Of a stretch of 64,000 bases of DNA, positions 19,230 through 29,041 are shown piece after piece. The notes below the pieces were generated by a model that had not been told where the DNA came from, did not search any database, and was given only the letters and a program-made list of their open reading frames with translations. Source of the DNA: Pseudoalteromonas distincta (GTDB lineage Bacteria > Pseudomonadota > Gammaproteobacteria > Enterobacterales > Alteromonadaceae). The position numbers and the translations under genes were made by a program. Each line of letters opens with the position of its first letter. The stretch's first letter is position 1. Location: the NCBI RefSeq assembly GCF_000814675.1, contig NZ_JWIG01000021.1, forward strand, positions 62,001 to 126,000, in the 5' to 3' direction.

Positions 19230-19688
19230 ATGGAAAATTATTTAATCGATAATCTCGATAAACAGATACTTCATGCATTAATGGAAAATGCCCGTACTGC
19301 GTACGCCGAATTAGCAAAAAGATTTAATGTAAGCGCTGGGACAATTCACGTAAGAATTGAAAAAATGAAGCAAGCAGGGATCATTACAGGCACCCAATTA
19401 ACGATTAATACTAAACAGCTAGGCTACGATGTGTGTTGCTTTATAGGTATTAATTTAAATAACGCACGTGATTACCCACAAACACTTATAAAGCTAGAAG
19501 CATTGGAGGAAGTGGTAGAGGCTTATTACACAACAGGTAACTACAGTATATTTATAAAGGTAATGACAAAGTCCATTGATCACTTACAAGATGTGCTGAT
19601 TAATAAAATACAGGCAATAGAAGCTATTCAGTCAACAGAAACTCTTATTTCTCTACAAAATCCAATTAGCCGTACGGTAATGCCTTAA
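19230..19688 (+). CDS. asnC: AsnC, Lrp/AsnC-family regulator of asparagine synthesis
   Basis: The 152-residue protein is the length of E. coli AsnC and nearly matches it in large blocks (MENYLIDNLD, NARTAYAELAKRF, VRIEKMKQAGIITG, EAYYTTGNYSIFIKVM, LINKIQ, IQSTETLISLQNPI). It has an N-terminal helix-turn-helix (about 1-60) and a C-terminal RAM/ligand domain. E. coli AsnC activates asnA and represses itself, with asparagine as effector. The divergent placement with asnA is conserved. Confidence 0.96.
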   Translation: MENYLIDNLDKQILHALMENARTAYAELAKRFNVSAGTIHVRIEKMKQAGIITGTQLTINTKQLGYDVCCFIGINLNNARDYPQTLIKLEALEEVVEAYYTTGNYSIFIKVMTKSIDHLQDVLINKIQAIEAIQSTETLISLQNPISRTVMP

Positions 19689-19729
19689 CTGCAAAAATCT
19701 CGTATAATTGCCGAAAAAAGAGGATAACC

Positions 19730-20416
19730 ATGCAGCAAACTCGCTACCAAAGAATCGAAGACGTACTTTCGCGCCGTCAAACAGACCTAACCGTGTGTTT
19801 AGAAGACGTGCACAAACACCATAACTTATCTGCAATAGTACGAAGTGCTGATGCGGTTGGTTGCCATCACGTACATGCTGTATGGCCTGAAAAGCAAAAA
19901 TGGCTAACAAATAACACCTCAGGTGGCAGTAAAAACTGGCTAGAGACGCACTTACATAGAAATATTGATGATGCAGTTACTGCAATGCGTGAACGCAATC
20001 CAGAAATACAAATATTAGCGACTCACTTATCAGAAGATGCCGTTGATTTTAGAGAAGTAGATTACACCAAGCCAACGGCTATTATTGTTGGACAAGAAAA
20101 AACGGGGATCTCAGAAAAAGCCCTAGAATATGCCGATCAAAATATTATTATTCCAATGCAAGGCATGGTGCAATCGCTAAATGTTTCAGTTGCTGCTGCG
20201 CTAATATTATTTGAAGCACAGCGCCAACGCGAGCTGGCTGGTTTATATAATAGGGATATGTTGAGCGCCGAAGTTAAACATCCACTTTACTTTGAAGGCT
20301 GCCACCCTATTATTGCAAGGCAGTGTAAACAAAAAAAATTACCTTATCCTGCACTTGATGAAAACGGCGAAATAGTCGCTGACGAGCAATTTTGGCAAGC
20401 TTTAAAACATACTTGA
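19730..20416 (+). CDS. trmH: tRNA (guanosine(18)-2'-O)-methyltransferase
   Basis: A SPOUT-class enzyme that 2'-O-methylates G18 in the tRNA D-loop using SAM. The 228-residue protein has the three SPOUT motifs: NLSAIVRSADAVG (motif 1, catalytic Arg), IIVGQEKTGIS (motif 2) and IPMQGMVQSLNVSVAAALILFE (motif 3). A C-terminal TrmH extension with HPIIARQCKQKKLPYP follows. It lies upstream of recG, as trmH (spoU) does in E. coli. Confidence 0.95.
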   Translation: MQQTRYQRIEDVLSRRQTDLTVCLEDVHKHHNLSAIVRSADAVGCHHVHAVWPEKQKWLTNNTSGGSKNWLETHLHRNIDDAVTAMRERNPEIQILATHLSEDAVDFREVDYTKPTAIIVGQEKTGISEKALEYADQNIIIPMQGMVQSLNVSVAAALILFEAQRQRELAGLYNRDMLSAEVKHPLYFEGCHPIIARQCKQKKLPYPALDENGEIVADEQFWQALKHT

Positions 20417-20474
20417 TGGACTAAAGCTCTGTAAGTACACTTAACTTATTCACAAATAATAAGATTGATATAAT

Positions 20475-22556
20475 TTGTCTAAACCTAGCTTAAATCAATA
20501 CCCAATTACAGAGCTCAAAGGGGTCGGCCCAAAAATGGCTGAGCGTTTGTTAAAGCTAGGTATTTTAACTGTGCAAGATATGCTTTTTCATTTGCCACTT
20601 CGCTATGAAGATCGCACTCGCTTATACGCGATTAATGAGTTGTCACTACATAGCCACGTAAGTGTTGAAGCAACAATTGAAACAAGCCAAATTACGTTTG
20701 GTAAAAGGCGCATGCTTGTTTGCCAAATCAATGATGGTACTGGCAGGCTAACACTACGATTTTTTAATTTTACCGCTGCACAAAAAAACGCATTTAGCGC
20801 TGGTAAAATAATACGTTGCTTTGGTGAAGTGCGCCGTGGCCGTGTTGGCTTTGAAATGAGTCATCCTGAATACAGCATCAGCGATACCTCTAACGAGCAG
20901 CCGGTAGCGACAACATTAACGCCCGTTTATTCAACTACCGAAGGTTTAAAGCAACTATCGATTAGAGCTTTAAGCGAACAGGCTATTGATTTACTAAATA
21001 AATACTCAGTAGAAGAACTACTGCCTTCACAGTGGCAGCCATCAAATATGCCGCTAAGTGACGCACTATTATTACTGCACCGCCCACCAAATGATATTGA
21101 TGTAACTGCATTAGAGCAAGGTACTCACCCTGCTCAACAGCGCCTTGTATTCGAGGAGTTACTTGCTCAAAACCTCAGCTTATTAAAAGTGCGAGAGCAA
21201 GGGCAACGAGTTAAAGCCGTGGCATTAAATCCAGTAAACACATTAGAAAGCCAATTTTTAGAGCAACTTCCTTTTGCACCCACAAATGCGCAAAGCCGCG
21301 TAGTTGCTGAGATTAAAGGTGACATGCAACACGCGTATCCCATGATGCGTTTAGTACAGGGCGATGTAGGCTCAGGTAAAACCCTAGTAGCAGCACTTAG
21401 TGCACTAACAGCCATTGCGCAGGGCTTTCAAGTAGCTTTAATGGCTCCTACTGAAATTTTATCAGAGCAACATGGTGTTAATTTTACAACGTGGTTTAAT
21501 CAACTAGGTATAACAGTTGCTTGGCTTGGCGGTAAAACAAAAGGCAAAGAGCGCGTAGCAACACTTGAAAAAATAGCCTCTGGTGAAGCGCAAATGATTG
21601 TAGGTACTCACGCTTTATTTCAAGATGAAGTTAAGTTTAATAACTTAGTGCTTATCGTTATTGATGAACAACACCGCTTTGGTGTCCACCAGCGTTTATC
21701 ACTGCGTGAAAAAGGTAAGTTTGGTGATTGTTACCCTCATCAACTAGTCATGACCGCAACACCCATTCCACGTACACTCGCCATGACCGCCTATGCCGAC
21801 TTAGAAACCTCTGTGATTGACGAGCTGCCACCTGGGCGTACGCCAATCACAACAGTGGCACTTCCTGATACTCGCAGAGACGATATTATTGCCCGCGTTA
21901 AATTAGCGTGTAACGAGCAAGGCCGCCAAGTTTATTGGGTGTGTACACTTATTGATGAATCTGAAGTACTGCAATGCCAAGCCGCCGAAGATAGTGCACT
22001 ACAGTTAAAAGAAGCGCTACCAGAGCTAAACGTAGGCTTAGTACATGGGCGAATGAAATCAGCTGAAAAACAAGCCATTATGAGCGAGTTTAAAGCAGGA
22101 AACATACACGTATTAGTAGCCACTACCGTTATTGAAGTTGGTGTCGACGTCCCTAATGCGAGCTTAATCATTATAGAAAACCCTGAGCGCTTAGGCTTAG
22201 CACAGCTGCATCAGTTACGTGGGCGAGTTGGCCGTGGCGCTACGGCATCGCATTGCGTGCTTTTATACCACGCACCACTGTCTCATACCGCTCAAAAGCG
22301 ATTAGGTGTACTACGCGATAGTAACGATGGTTTTGTGATAGCAGAGCGCGATTTAGAAATTCGTGGCCCTGGTGAAGTACTCGGTACAAAACAAACAGGG
22401 TTAGCCGAGTTTAAAATTGCCGATCTTACCCGCGATAAGCACATACTTAATCAAGTAAGACCGATTGCACAGCAAATGCTTAAGCAACACCCAGAGGCTG
22501 TTGACCCACTAATTCAACGTTGGTTGGGTAACAAGCAAAATTACGCGCAAGCGTAA
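20475..22556 (+). CDS. recG: ATP-dependent DNA helicase RecG
   Basis: RecG remodels stalled replication forks and Holliday junctions. The 693-residue protein has an N-terminal wedge/OB domain (about 1-170, with ITELKGVGPKMAERL), then superfamily-2 helicase motifs: Walker A GDVGSGKT, DEQH box (IDEQHRFG), TATPIPRTLAM, and the C-terminal motifs VATTVIEVGVDVPNAS and QLRGRVGR, ending in the RecG TRG region. The start is TTG at 20475, which gives the family N-terminus. It follows trmH in the same direction. Confidence 0.97.
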   Translation: MSKPSLNQYPITELKGVGPKMAERLLKLGILTVQDMLFHLPLRYEDRTRLYAINELSLHSHVSVEATIETSQITFGKRRMLVCQINDGTGRLTLRFFNFTAAQKNAFSAGKIIRCFGEVRRGRVGFEMSHPEYSISDTSNEQPVATTLTPVYSTTEGLKQLSIRALSEQAIDLLNKYSVEELLPSQWQPSNMPLSDALLLLHRPPNDIDVTALEQGTHPAQQRLVFEELLAQNLSLLKVREQGQRVKAVALNPVNTLESQFLEQLPFAPTNAQSRVVAEIKGDMQHAYPMMRLVQGDVGSGKTLVAALSALTAIAQGFQVALMAPTEILSEQHGVNFTTWFNQLGITVAWLGGKTKGKERVATLEKIASGEAQMIVGTHALFQDEVKFNNLVLIVIDEQHRFGVHQRLSLREKGKFGDCYPHQLVMTATPIPRTLAMTAYADLETSVIDELPPGRTPITTVALPDTRRDDIIARVKLACNEQGRQVYWVCTLIDESEVLQCQAAEDSALQLKEALPELNVGLVHGRMKSAEKQAIMSEFKAGNIHVLVATTVIEVGVDVPNASLIIIENPERLGLAQLHQLRGRVGRGATASHCVLLYHAPLSHTAQKRLGVLRDSNDGFVIAERDLEIRGPGEVLGTKQTGLAEFKIADLTRDKHILNQVRPIAQQMLKQHPEAVDPLIQRWLGNKQNYAQA

Positions 22557-22626
22557 CCACTCTATTTTCTATACTTTTGAGTTTACTAAGTTAATTTACT
22601 AAATTAGCTTACTAAAGATATAAAAA

Positions 22627-22655
22627 AGTCAGCTCTAAACAATATAGAGCTGACT
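22627..22655 (-). terminator. Terminator of the alpha-galactosidase gene
   Basis: A 10-bp stem AGTCAGCTCT/AGAGCTGACT is followed on the minus strand by TTTTTTATA. It is about 60 bases beyond the galactosidase stop codon. Confidence 0.85.
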
Positions 22656-22716
22656 CCTGATATCTCAATAGAGCAGCATAAAAGCGATTTTCGCCCTTTA
22701 CCGCTCTTAGTTAAAT

Positions 22717-24849
22717 TTAAGCTTTGTTAAGCTCAAATATAAGCGATGTTTGCGGGAATGAAATTGGCATTTGTAAACCAAACTGCATTAACGCTTCACC
22801 GGTAAATGTTTGACCATTTACCGCAGCAATAGAAGATGGGCGATACTCTTCAAATTTTACCGGCCACACTAAATTAAGTGTGTACTGCGCATCGGCATCT
22901 AGGCCAACAAAACGAAGCTTATTAGGCGCTGTACGGGGTGTTTCGCGAACGCTGTTATAGGCAAATAACGCTTTTGTTTTTTGCGTATCGATTAAACCAA
23001 AGTTAATTGATAAATCGTCGCTATCTAGGCGGTATAAATCGGCAGCATGAATAAACTCACGATGCTCTTTGTGTAGTGCTATTGCCGCTTTAAGTGCATT
23101 GTATTCGTGATCGTTCAGTTCACGTGGGTCCATTTCAATGCCCATGTGGCCAAACATTGATACCGCAGCACGCATTTCAATACTTACATTACGCCCTGTA
23201 ATATGACAATCACGCGGGCCTACATGTGCACCCATAACCGACGATGGAAAGAAGAACGAACATCCACGCTGTATTTCAAGGCGATCAAGTGCATCGTTTG
23301 AATCTGACGTCCATACACGGTCTGTGTGTGCAAGTACGCCGTAATCTACACGTGCACCACCTGACGAACAGCTTTCTATTTCAAGACCAGGGTGCGCCGC
23401 TTTAATACGGTCAATTAAACGATAAAGTGCCAATGTTTGCTGATGCACAGCAGGCTTGCCATCAAAATTACCTGCATGGTTAATATCGCGGTTCATGTCC
23501 CATTTAATGTACTTAATAGTTGGGTATTCAACTAAAATATCGTCAATCGCTTTATATAGGTACTCAACAACCTCAGAGCGCGTTAAATCAAGTACTAGCT
23601 GATTTCTAAAGCTTAGCTGCTCGTTATTTTCTGAGCCTAAAACCCAATCTGGATGCGCGCGGTATAAATCGCTATCAGGGTTGACCATTTCTGGTTCAAA
23701 CCAAATACCAAACTCCATACCTAAGCTATTAACATGATCAATGACTGGCGATAAGCCATCTGGGTAAATTTTGTAATCTACTGTCCAATCACCTAAGCCT
23801 GCATTGTCGCCACGGCGGCCTTTAAACCAGCCATCATCAAGTACAAAACGCTCAATACCTAACGGCGCTACTTTGTCGGCTAGTTGCTTAAGCGTGTCTA
23901 CGTCGTGATCAAAGTAAATACCTTCCCACGTGTTGTAATGCACAGGGCGCGCTTTTTCACGTTGCGCTTGGCTAAGTAAATTAGCTTTAACAAAACGATG
24001 GAAATTACGAGAAAGCGCACTAAAACCTTCACTTGAAAACGAGCCATAAATGCTCGGGCTTTGATACGTTTGACCTTTAGCAAGCGTAAGCTCACCAGGA
24101 AGTAATAGCTCACCCATTTGTACATAACGACGACCTTCAGCTAAAAGCTCTGCGCGTAGTTTATTGTTGCCGCTCCAACCTAAATGAAAGCCGTAACATT
24201 CGCCGTGTTGCTCGCCTGCATTTTCGTTATGCACTAATAAACCAGGAAACACATCGTGTGATGTTTTGCCTTTACGGTTTTCACGTACAAAGCTCCCAAG
24301 CACTAAATCAACAGATTGACGCTGGAATTCGTTTGACCAACGACCTTCAAAGCTCACTATTTTGCTTACGCTGTCTGGCAATTGAAATGTTGGCGCGGCG
24401 CAAAAATTAACGCTCAGTGGTGAGTCACCTAAATTAGTTAATACAGTATGTGCACTTAGTACGTCACTGTTGTTGTCAAGCGTAATGCTGTGCACGACTT
24501 CAATACCACGAAGCTTATCTACACTTACAAACTCAACAGTCGCACTTGAAGGCTGACGCACTTCTTGAAGCTCTGGCCCTACTGACCATGCGATTGAATC
24601 ATTTACTAGCTCAAGCCCTGGCGCGCCAGTAAAGCCTTCGCCTAATAAAGGAGATAGAGAAATAGGCGCTTCTTCAACCACGGCACATTTTACTTCTTGA
24701 CGGGTAGCAAGCTGAGTAAGCATTGTTTCTGTTGTTTGCTCAGATAGGCGTTTACCAAAGTACAGTAACGCCGGTGTTTTGCTCTGGCAGTCGAAAATAA
24801 CGGTGCTGTTTACACTGTCTAATCGATAAAATGATTTAGTGTCGGCCAT
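22717..24849 (-). CDS. GH36 alpha-galactosidase
   Basis: Hydrolyses terminal alpha-galactosides such as melibiose and raffinose. The 710-residue protein has the GH36 layout: an N-terminal beta-sandwich (about 1-290), a central TIM barrel (about 310-640) and a C-terminal beta domain. The nucleophile Asp is in YIKWDMNRDI, and the acid/base Asp is in the SDSNDALDR segment after ESCSSGGARVDYG. GWFKGRRGDNAGLGDW and the QLVLDL stretch are also typical. No signal peptide is seen, so it should act in the cytosol on imported sugar. It has its own promoter region (24850-25111) after the symporter terminator. Confidence 0.93.
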   Translation of the reverse strand: MADTKSFYRLDSVNSTVIFDCQSKTPALLYFGKRLSEQTTETMLTQLATRQEVKCAVVEEAPISLSPLLGEGFTGAPGLELVNDSIAWSVGPELQEVRQPSSATVEFVSVDKLRGIEVVHSITLDNNSDVLSAHTVLTNLGDSPLSVNFCAAPTFQLPDSVSKIVSFEGRWSNEFQRQSVDLVLGSFVRENRKGKTSHDVFPGLLVHNENAGEQHGECYGFHLGWSGNNKLRAELLAEGRRYVQMGELLLPGELTLAKGQTYQSPSIYGSFSSEGFSALSRNFHRFVKANLLSQAQREKARPVHYNTWEGIYFDHDVDTLKQLADKVAPLGIERFVLDDGWFKGRRGDNAGLGDWTVDYKIYPDGLSPVIDHVNSLGMEFGIWFEPEMVNPDSDLYRAHPDWVLGSENNEQLSFRNQLVLDLTRSEVVEYLYKAIDDILVEYPTIKYIKWDMNRDINHAGNFDGKPAVHQQTLALYRLIDRIKAAHPGLEIESCSSGGARVDYGVLAHTDRVWTSDSNDALDRLEIQRGCSFFFPSSVMGAHVGPRDCHITGRNVSIEMRAAVSMFGHMGIEMDPRELNDHEYNALKAAIALHKEHREFIHAADLYRLDSDDLSINFGLIDTQKTKALFAYNSVRETPRTAPNKLRFVGLDADAQYTLNLVWPVKFEEYRPSSIAAVNGQTFTGEALMQFGLQMPISFPQTSLIFELNKA

Positions 24850-25111
24850 GATTTTCCTATCCTCTTGTTCATTGTGTGAGTTATAAATATAACGAAAATT
24901 AGTAAGCTACACTATTTACTAAATGTATCTCTTTGCTTGAGCCACAATCTATCAGATGATGACACTCAATAATAGTATATATCATACAAATTAGATTTTG
25001 ATAGTCTTTACATCGCAAATAGTCAGATAAACTCACTGGAAGTACCACTGTAATAAAAGGTATTAAACTAACCTTTACTTTAAAGCTCTGTTATTGCTTT
25101 TAATATATATA
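24850..25111 (-). promoter_or_regulatory. Alpha-galactosidase upstream region with operator-like dyad
   Basis: This non-coding stretch precedes the galactosidase. At 24975-24987 GTAT-ATATC-ATAC is a short dyad, and its core TATATCATA (24978-24986) is shared with the inverted repeats upstream of the GntR regulator (933-941). ATAGTAT here also resembles the TAATATAAATAGTAT motif upstream of galM and the TonB receptor. Nothing else was identified. Confidence 0.35.
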
Positions 25112-25144
25112 AAAATCGGCCAGAGTTGCCCCATGACCGATTTT
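25112..25144 (-). terminator. Terminator of the halogenase-SapC-symporter operon
   Basis: AAAATCGG (25112-25119) pairs with CCGATTTT (25137-25144); on the minus strand the stem runs into TTTTTATATAT. It lies 22 bases after the symporter stop codon. Confidence 0.7.
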
Positions 25145-25166
25145 GTCAGCTTAAACTATTTACAAT

Positions 25167-26645
25167 CTATTTTTGTACTTGTACTTGTCCTGCGTCATCA
25201 AGCGCCGGTGTTTTACCTGCCCACTGCGCATTCAAACCAAATACCACTTTATTTACTATCAATGCAAAAGCTACACATACAATCAGTGTAATTGGCATTA
25301 AGTGAATGTAATGAATGTCAGTATGTAGTGGTGAGTTTGCAAACGTAAGCATGCCGTACATTACAACACCTAAAATTACTGCTGCAATACCTGCACGTGC
25401 ATCAACATTTTTAAATAATAAGCCCACTACAAAAATTGAGAATATAGGCATACTTAATAAGCCATTTAATTGCTGTAGCAAGTTAATAATACTGTCGGCT
25501 TGCTGGTAAATTGGTACAAGTACCAGTGTTAAGCTTGTTAGTAGCAATGTTACGTAACCGCTTAGCTTTACAACACTTGGCTCTTTATTAAAGTAAGCTT
25601 CGTGAATGTCACACACGTATAGTGCTGTAGCTGAATTTAATAAGCTGTTGTAAGTAGACAGCACTGCCGCTGCCATTGCCGCTGCAAACACACCGGTTAA
25701 CCATGCTGGCATTACATCACCCACAATTCTACCATAAGCAGCGTCGCCAATATCGCCGTAAAGTTTAAACGAAATAATACCCGGTAATACCACAATGGCA
25801 GGGACGATTAAAAAACGAATTCCCGCTGCGGCAAATATACCTTTTTGCGCTTCTTTAACATTAGGAGCAGCCATTGCTCGTTGCGTAATTGTTTGGTTAG
25901 TACCCCAGTAATACATTTGAATAAAGATCATACCGGTTAAAAGTGTTGGCCATGGAATAGGTGAATCAGCATCGCCTATGAGTGTTAAGCGCTCCTCTGG
26001 AATACCCGTAAAGTCGTAGTCAATGGCATTTAATGCTAAAAATACCACTAAAACAGCCATACCCAGTACCAGTAAACCGTTGTAAGTATCAGACACTGCA
26101 ACTGCACGTAGACCACCAAAAAACGCATAAATAGCACCTACAATGGCAAATGCGGTGGCAATATACATTAGCGGAATATCAACCTTAAACATGGTTTGCA
26201 TAAACAGCGCACCTGAGTAAATTACCGCTGGCATGTAAATAAGTGCATTACCTAAAAAGAATAATCCCCCAATAACAGCGCGAATATGTTTATTGTTATA
26301 GCGCTTTTCTAAAAGCTCTGTGGTGGTAGTACAATTGTATTTGTAATAAACAGGAATGAAGACTTTAGCTAAAATAATTAAGCCAATAATCGCCGCAAGC
26401 TCCCACCAAACAAGCAAAGCCATTTGGTTACCATTCATACCTACTAGTTGGTCGGTGCTTAAGTTAGTAAGTGTTATTGAACCTGCAACAAACATCCAAG
26501 TAAGGCCACCGCCTGCTAAAAAATACTCTTTGGTTTGGCTTTGTCCGTTATTACGATTTTGGCCTCGGCATTTCCAATAAGTAAGGCCACCAATTAAAGC
26601 GGTGACAAAAACAAAAACCACCAGCTGTAAAATGTTATCTGACAT
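25167..26645 (-). CDS. Sodium/solute symporter (SSS family), probable galactose/galactoside transporter
   Basis: A 492-residue membrane protein with about 13-14 hydrophobic segments. The SSS/SGLT signatures are visible: GGGLTWMFVAGSITLTNLSTDQLVGMNG near residue 45, with the Ser/Thr-rich sodium site, KVFIPVYYKYNCTTTTELLEKRYNN, and AAMAAAVLSTYNSLLNSATALYVCDIHE in TM8. It resembles vibrio SglT-type sodium/galactose symporters. Its place just after SapC and before a GH36 alpha-galactosidase supports uptake of galactose or a galactoside across the inner membrane. The substrate is inferred from context. Confidence 0.85.
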   Translation of the reverse strand: MSDNILQLVVFVFVTALIGGLTYWKCRGQNRNNGQSQTKEYFLAGGGLTWMFVAGSITLTNLSTDQLVGMNGNQMALLVWWELAAIIGLIILAKVFIPVYYKYNCTTTTELLEKRYNNKHIRAVIGGLFFLGNALIYMPAVIYSGALFMQTMFKVDIPLMYIATAFAIVGAIYAFFGGLRAVAVSDTYNGLLVLGMAVLVVFLALNAIDYDFTGIPEERLTLIGDADSPIPWPTLLTGMIFIQMYYWGTNQTITQRAMAAPNVKEAQKGIFAAAGIRFLIVPAIVVLPGIISFKLYGDIGDAAYGRIVGDVMPAWLTGVFAAAMAAAVLSTYNSLLNSATALYVCDIHEAYFNKEPSVVKLSGYVTLLLTSLTLVLVPIYQQADSIINLLQQLNGLLSMPIFSIFVVGLLFKNVDARAGIAAVILGVVMYGMLTFANSPLHTDIHYIHLMPITLIVCVAFALIVNKVVFGLNAQWAGKTPALDDAGQVQVQK

Positions 26646-26698
26646 GTGTGTGTCTCCTACGCGTTACGCGCAATGTCTGTGTAATAAAAAAGTGCACG

Positions 26699-27460
26699 CT
26701 ACAACGCGTGCGCATCTCGACTTAGTTCTAACTTAATTTGCTTTAAAGGCATAAGTTCGGGACGTTGGTTGTGCAGCTTTACTAATGCATTTAACTGAAA
26801 CAGTGAAATAAGCATACTGTTAAGCACACTTAGGTAACCTTGCTTGTGTAAGTTTGCAACGGTATCGCTATCTAAAGTTTGCAGTTTGTCTTCATCAACG
26901 GTGCTCAAACCTTGAATAGTTTGGGTTTCGCCTTGTTCAAACTGCAATACAATATCTATGTTTTTAATAAGCCCTAAGCGCGCTACTTCTTGGGTAAATT
27001 GATACGTTTGATAATCATTTTTTAAATCGCTCTCAAGTAGCTTTTGCTGTGAATTTAAAAATAAGCTTGGGTTACCTTTAGCATCAAATAGTGCCTCGCC
27101 TTGCTGCGTATTTACGGCTGAGCTTTGATCATCAATCGCAATAAAGTAGTCGCTGCTATTTGCTTCACGGGTCATTAAATAAAGAGGGTGAGTTTGTATA
27201 CATACCGGTGTGTAAAGCGCCTGCCACTGGTGGTTATTAACCAATAAACTTTGCCCAGCACTAAAGCTTGTTAAACCCGATACGGTATAACTGCCGTTTT
27301 GCGCATTTCGTGCTAAAAATATAGGTAAGTCGCATGCAGCTTTTGCTACTTCGTTAGCTCTTAAATTAACTAAATGCTGCGTTTTTGCATATTCAATACC
27401 TGCATTAGGGTTAATTTTTAATGTTTGGTGTTCGGTGTTTACTAGTTCACTAATAGCCAT
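26699..27460 (-). CDS. SapC family protein
   Basis: A 253-residue protein matching the SapC family (PF07277), known for its association with TonB receptors and tryptophan-halogenase homologues in marine and plant-associated proteobacteria. Visible features are HLVNLRANEVAKAACDLPIFLARNAQNGSYTVSGLTSF and the FLNSQQKLLESDLKNDYQTYQFTQEVARLGLI segment. No signal peptide or transmembrane helix is obvious. Its function is not known. It begins 12 bases after the halogenase homologue and precedes the symporter by 53 bases, so the three are probably one operon. Confidence 0.8.
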   Translation of the reverse strand: MAISELVNTEHQTLKINPNAGIEYAKTQHLVNLRANEVAKAACDLPIFLARNAQNGSYTVSGLTSFSAGQSLLVNNHQWQALYTPVCIQTHPLYLMTREANSSDYFIAIDDQSSAVNTQQGEALFDAKGNPSLFLNSQQKLLESDLKNDYQTYQFTQEVARLGLIKNIDIVLQFEQGETQTIQGLSTVDEDKLQTLDSDTVANLHKQGYLSVLNSMLISLFQLNALVKLHNQRPELMPLKQIKLELSRDAHAL

Positions 27461-27472
27461 AGTTACACATCC

Positions 27473-28999
27473 TTAAACTAGGTTAGCCGCTAACCACTGC
27501 TCAATATAAGCGCGGTGTGGCGGCAAAGTTTGCAACATCTGCTGTGTAAGCTGGCTGTTACGTTCAATTATTTGTTTGGCTTGCGCGTCTTGTGAATACA
27601 AATAAGCCTGTTTAGTAAAGTCTGGTTTGAAGCCCATACCATATAAAACGTACTGGTAGCTGGCGGCTGGGAATAACTCTAATGCGCCATGAAAATCTTG
27701 AATAAGCGGGCCACGGCTTCCCCAAAGCAGTAAATCTTCTTGCAGGGTTTGTGGAATAGTGTCCGGATGTACATGCGCTTGCCAGTAAGGTTCTGGACGC
27801 TTGGTTAGCATGTAATGGAGCTTTAAAAAGTCGATAATGCGCTGCCAGCGGTAGTCCATTTGCTCGTTAAAGCGTTTAGCTACAATAGGCATTACTTGTG
27901 TATCTGCTGGCATATGCTCTGCTACAAAGCGTGCTGAAATTTCAACAAGCATAATAGCGGTTGCTTCAAGCGGCTCTACAAACCCTGCTGACATACCCAC
28001 TGCAACACAGTTTTTATGCCAAAACTTCTCACGATAGCCCGACTCAAAGCTAATTTTACGGGCAGTTAAACCGTTTGCTGCATCGCCTAAATAGTTTCGT
28101 AAGTTTTGCTCTGCTTCATCGTCTGATAAAAATTTGCTTGAATATACATGCCCTACACCACGGCGATGCGTTAAACCTATATCCCAAATCCATCCAGCGT
28201 TTTGCGCTGTTGCTATGGTATGGCTGGCTAAGGAGTCATCGTTTTCATCGTAAGGGACTTGCATCGCCAGTGCGCTGTCGTTAAATAGCACGTGGTCCAT
28301 TTTTTTAAACGGTACGTTGAGCGCTTGGCCTAATAACAATGATGAAAAACCAGTACAGTCTATAAATAAATCGGCGCTTATAATGCGGGTTTGATCTTTT
28401 AGAGTAAGCTCATTTATTGCACCATCGTCATCAAGTTTTACCTGATCAACAGTATCAATAATATGCTCTACGCCAAGCTTACTTTTACAATGCTGTTTAA
28501 GCATTTCTGCAAAAGCGCCGGCATCTAAGTGATAAGCGTAATTACAGTTACCTTGATATTCACCTTGCGCTATACCTCTTGGGGCTAAGCTTGCTTCGCA
28601 AATATCATGTTGAAAATTAGTTTGCTGTGCAAAATCTTCAACATTATCTAAATAAGGGGCTAAATCTATGCGGCCGTAGCCTAGCGGTACAGTAAATGGA
28701 TGGTAGTAAAAGTCGTTGTTGCCGTACGTCCAATTTACAAATTTACCACCTTGCTTAAAGGTAGCGTTACAGGCTTTAAATACATCAACTTCACGCAAAC
28801 CTATTTGCTGAAGTGTGTTTTTCATAGTGGGCCAGGTACCTTCACCTACACCAATTGTTGGAATATCTGACGATTCAACCAACATCACTTTTAAGCCATC
28901 ACCATTTTTACCTTGGTGATACGAAGCTATAATTGCAGCGCTCAACCATCCTGCTGTGCCGCCACCAATTACTGCGATTGTTTTTATTGCTTTATTCAT
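27473..28999 (-). CDS. Flavin-dependent (tryptophan) halogenase family protein
   Basis: A 508-residue homologue of the FADH2-dependent halogenases PrnA and RebH. It shows the FAD motif IGGGTAGWLSA (residues 11-21), GVGEGTWPTM, the segment KFVNW with K86 at the position of the hypohalite-relaying lysine, W270-I-W272-D-I in place of the canonical WxWxIP (the final Pro is replaced by Gly), and EPLEAT (342-347) with the conserved Glu. It heads an operon with SapC and a sugar symporter, downstream of a TonB receptor. Family members in such loci have no established substrate. Halogenation is possible but not shown by sequence. Confidence 0.85.
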   Translation of the reverse strand: MNKAIKTIAVIGGGTAGWLSAAIIASYHQGKNGDGLKVMLVESSDIPTIGVGEGTWPTMKNTLQQIGLREVDVFKACNATFKQGGKFVNWTYGNNDFYYHPFTVPLGYGRIDLAPYLDNVEDFAQQTNFQHDICEASLAPRGIAQGEYQGNCNYAYHLDAGAFAEMLKQHCKSKLGVEHIIDTVDQVKLDDDGAINELTLKDQTRIISADLFIDCTGFSSLLLGQALNVPFKKMDHVLFNDSALAMQVPYDENDDSLASHTIATAQNAGWIWDIGLTHRRGVGHVYSSKFLSDDEAEQNLRNYLGDAANGLTARKISFESGYREKFWHKNCVAVGMSAGFVEPLEATAIMLVEISARFVAEHMPADTQVMPIVAKRFNEQMDYRWQRIIDFLKLHYMLTKRPEPYWQAHVHPDTIPQTLQEDLLLWGSRGPLIQDFHGALELFPAASYQYVLYGMGFKPDFTKQAYLYSQDAQAKQIIERNSQLTQQMLQTLPPHRAYIEQWLAANLV

Positions 29000-29041
29000 A
29001 ATGGACTACTCTTTGAGTATCTTTGATAACGTTTTATACAA

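Noticed and set aside
25094..25291. 65-codon plus-strand frame after the galactosidase upstream region
   Set aside because: It overlaps the symporter terminator and the symporter 3' end and has no ribosome site.
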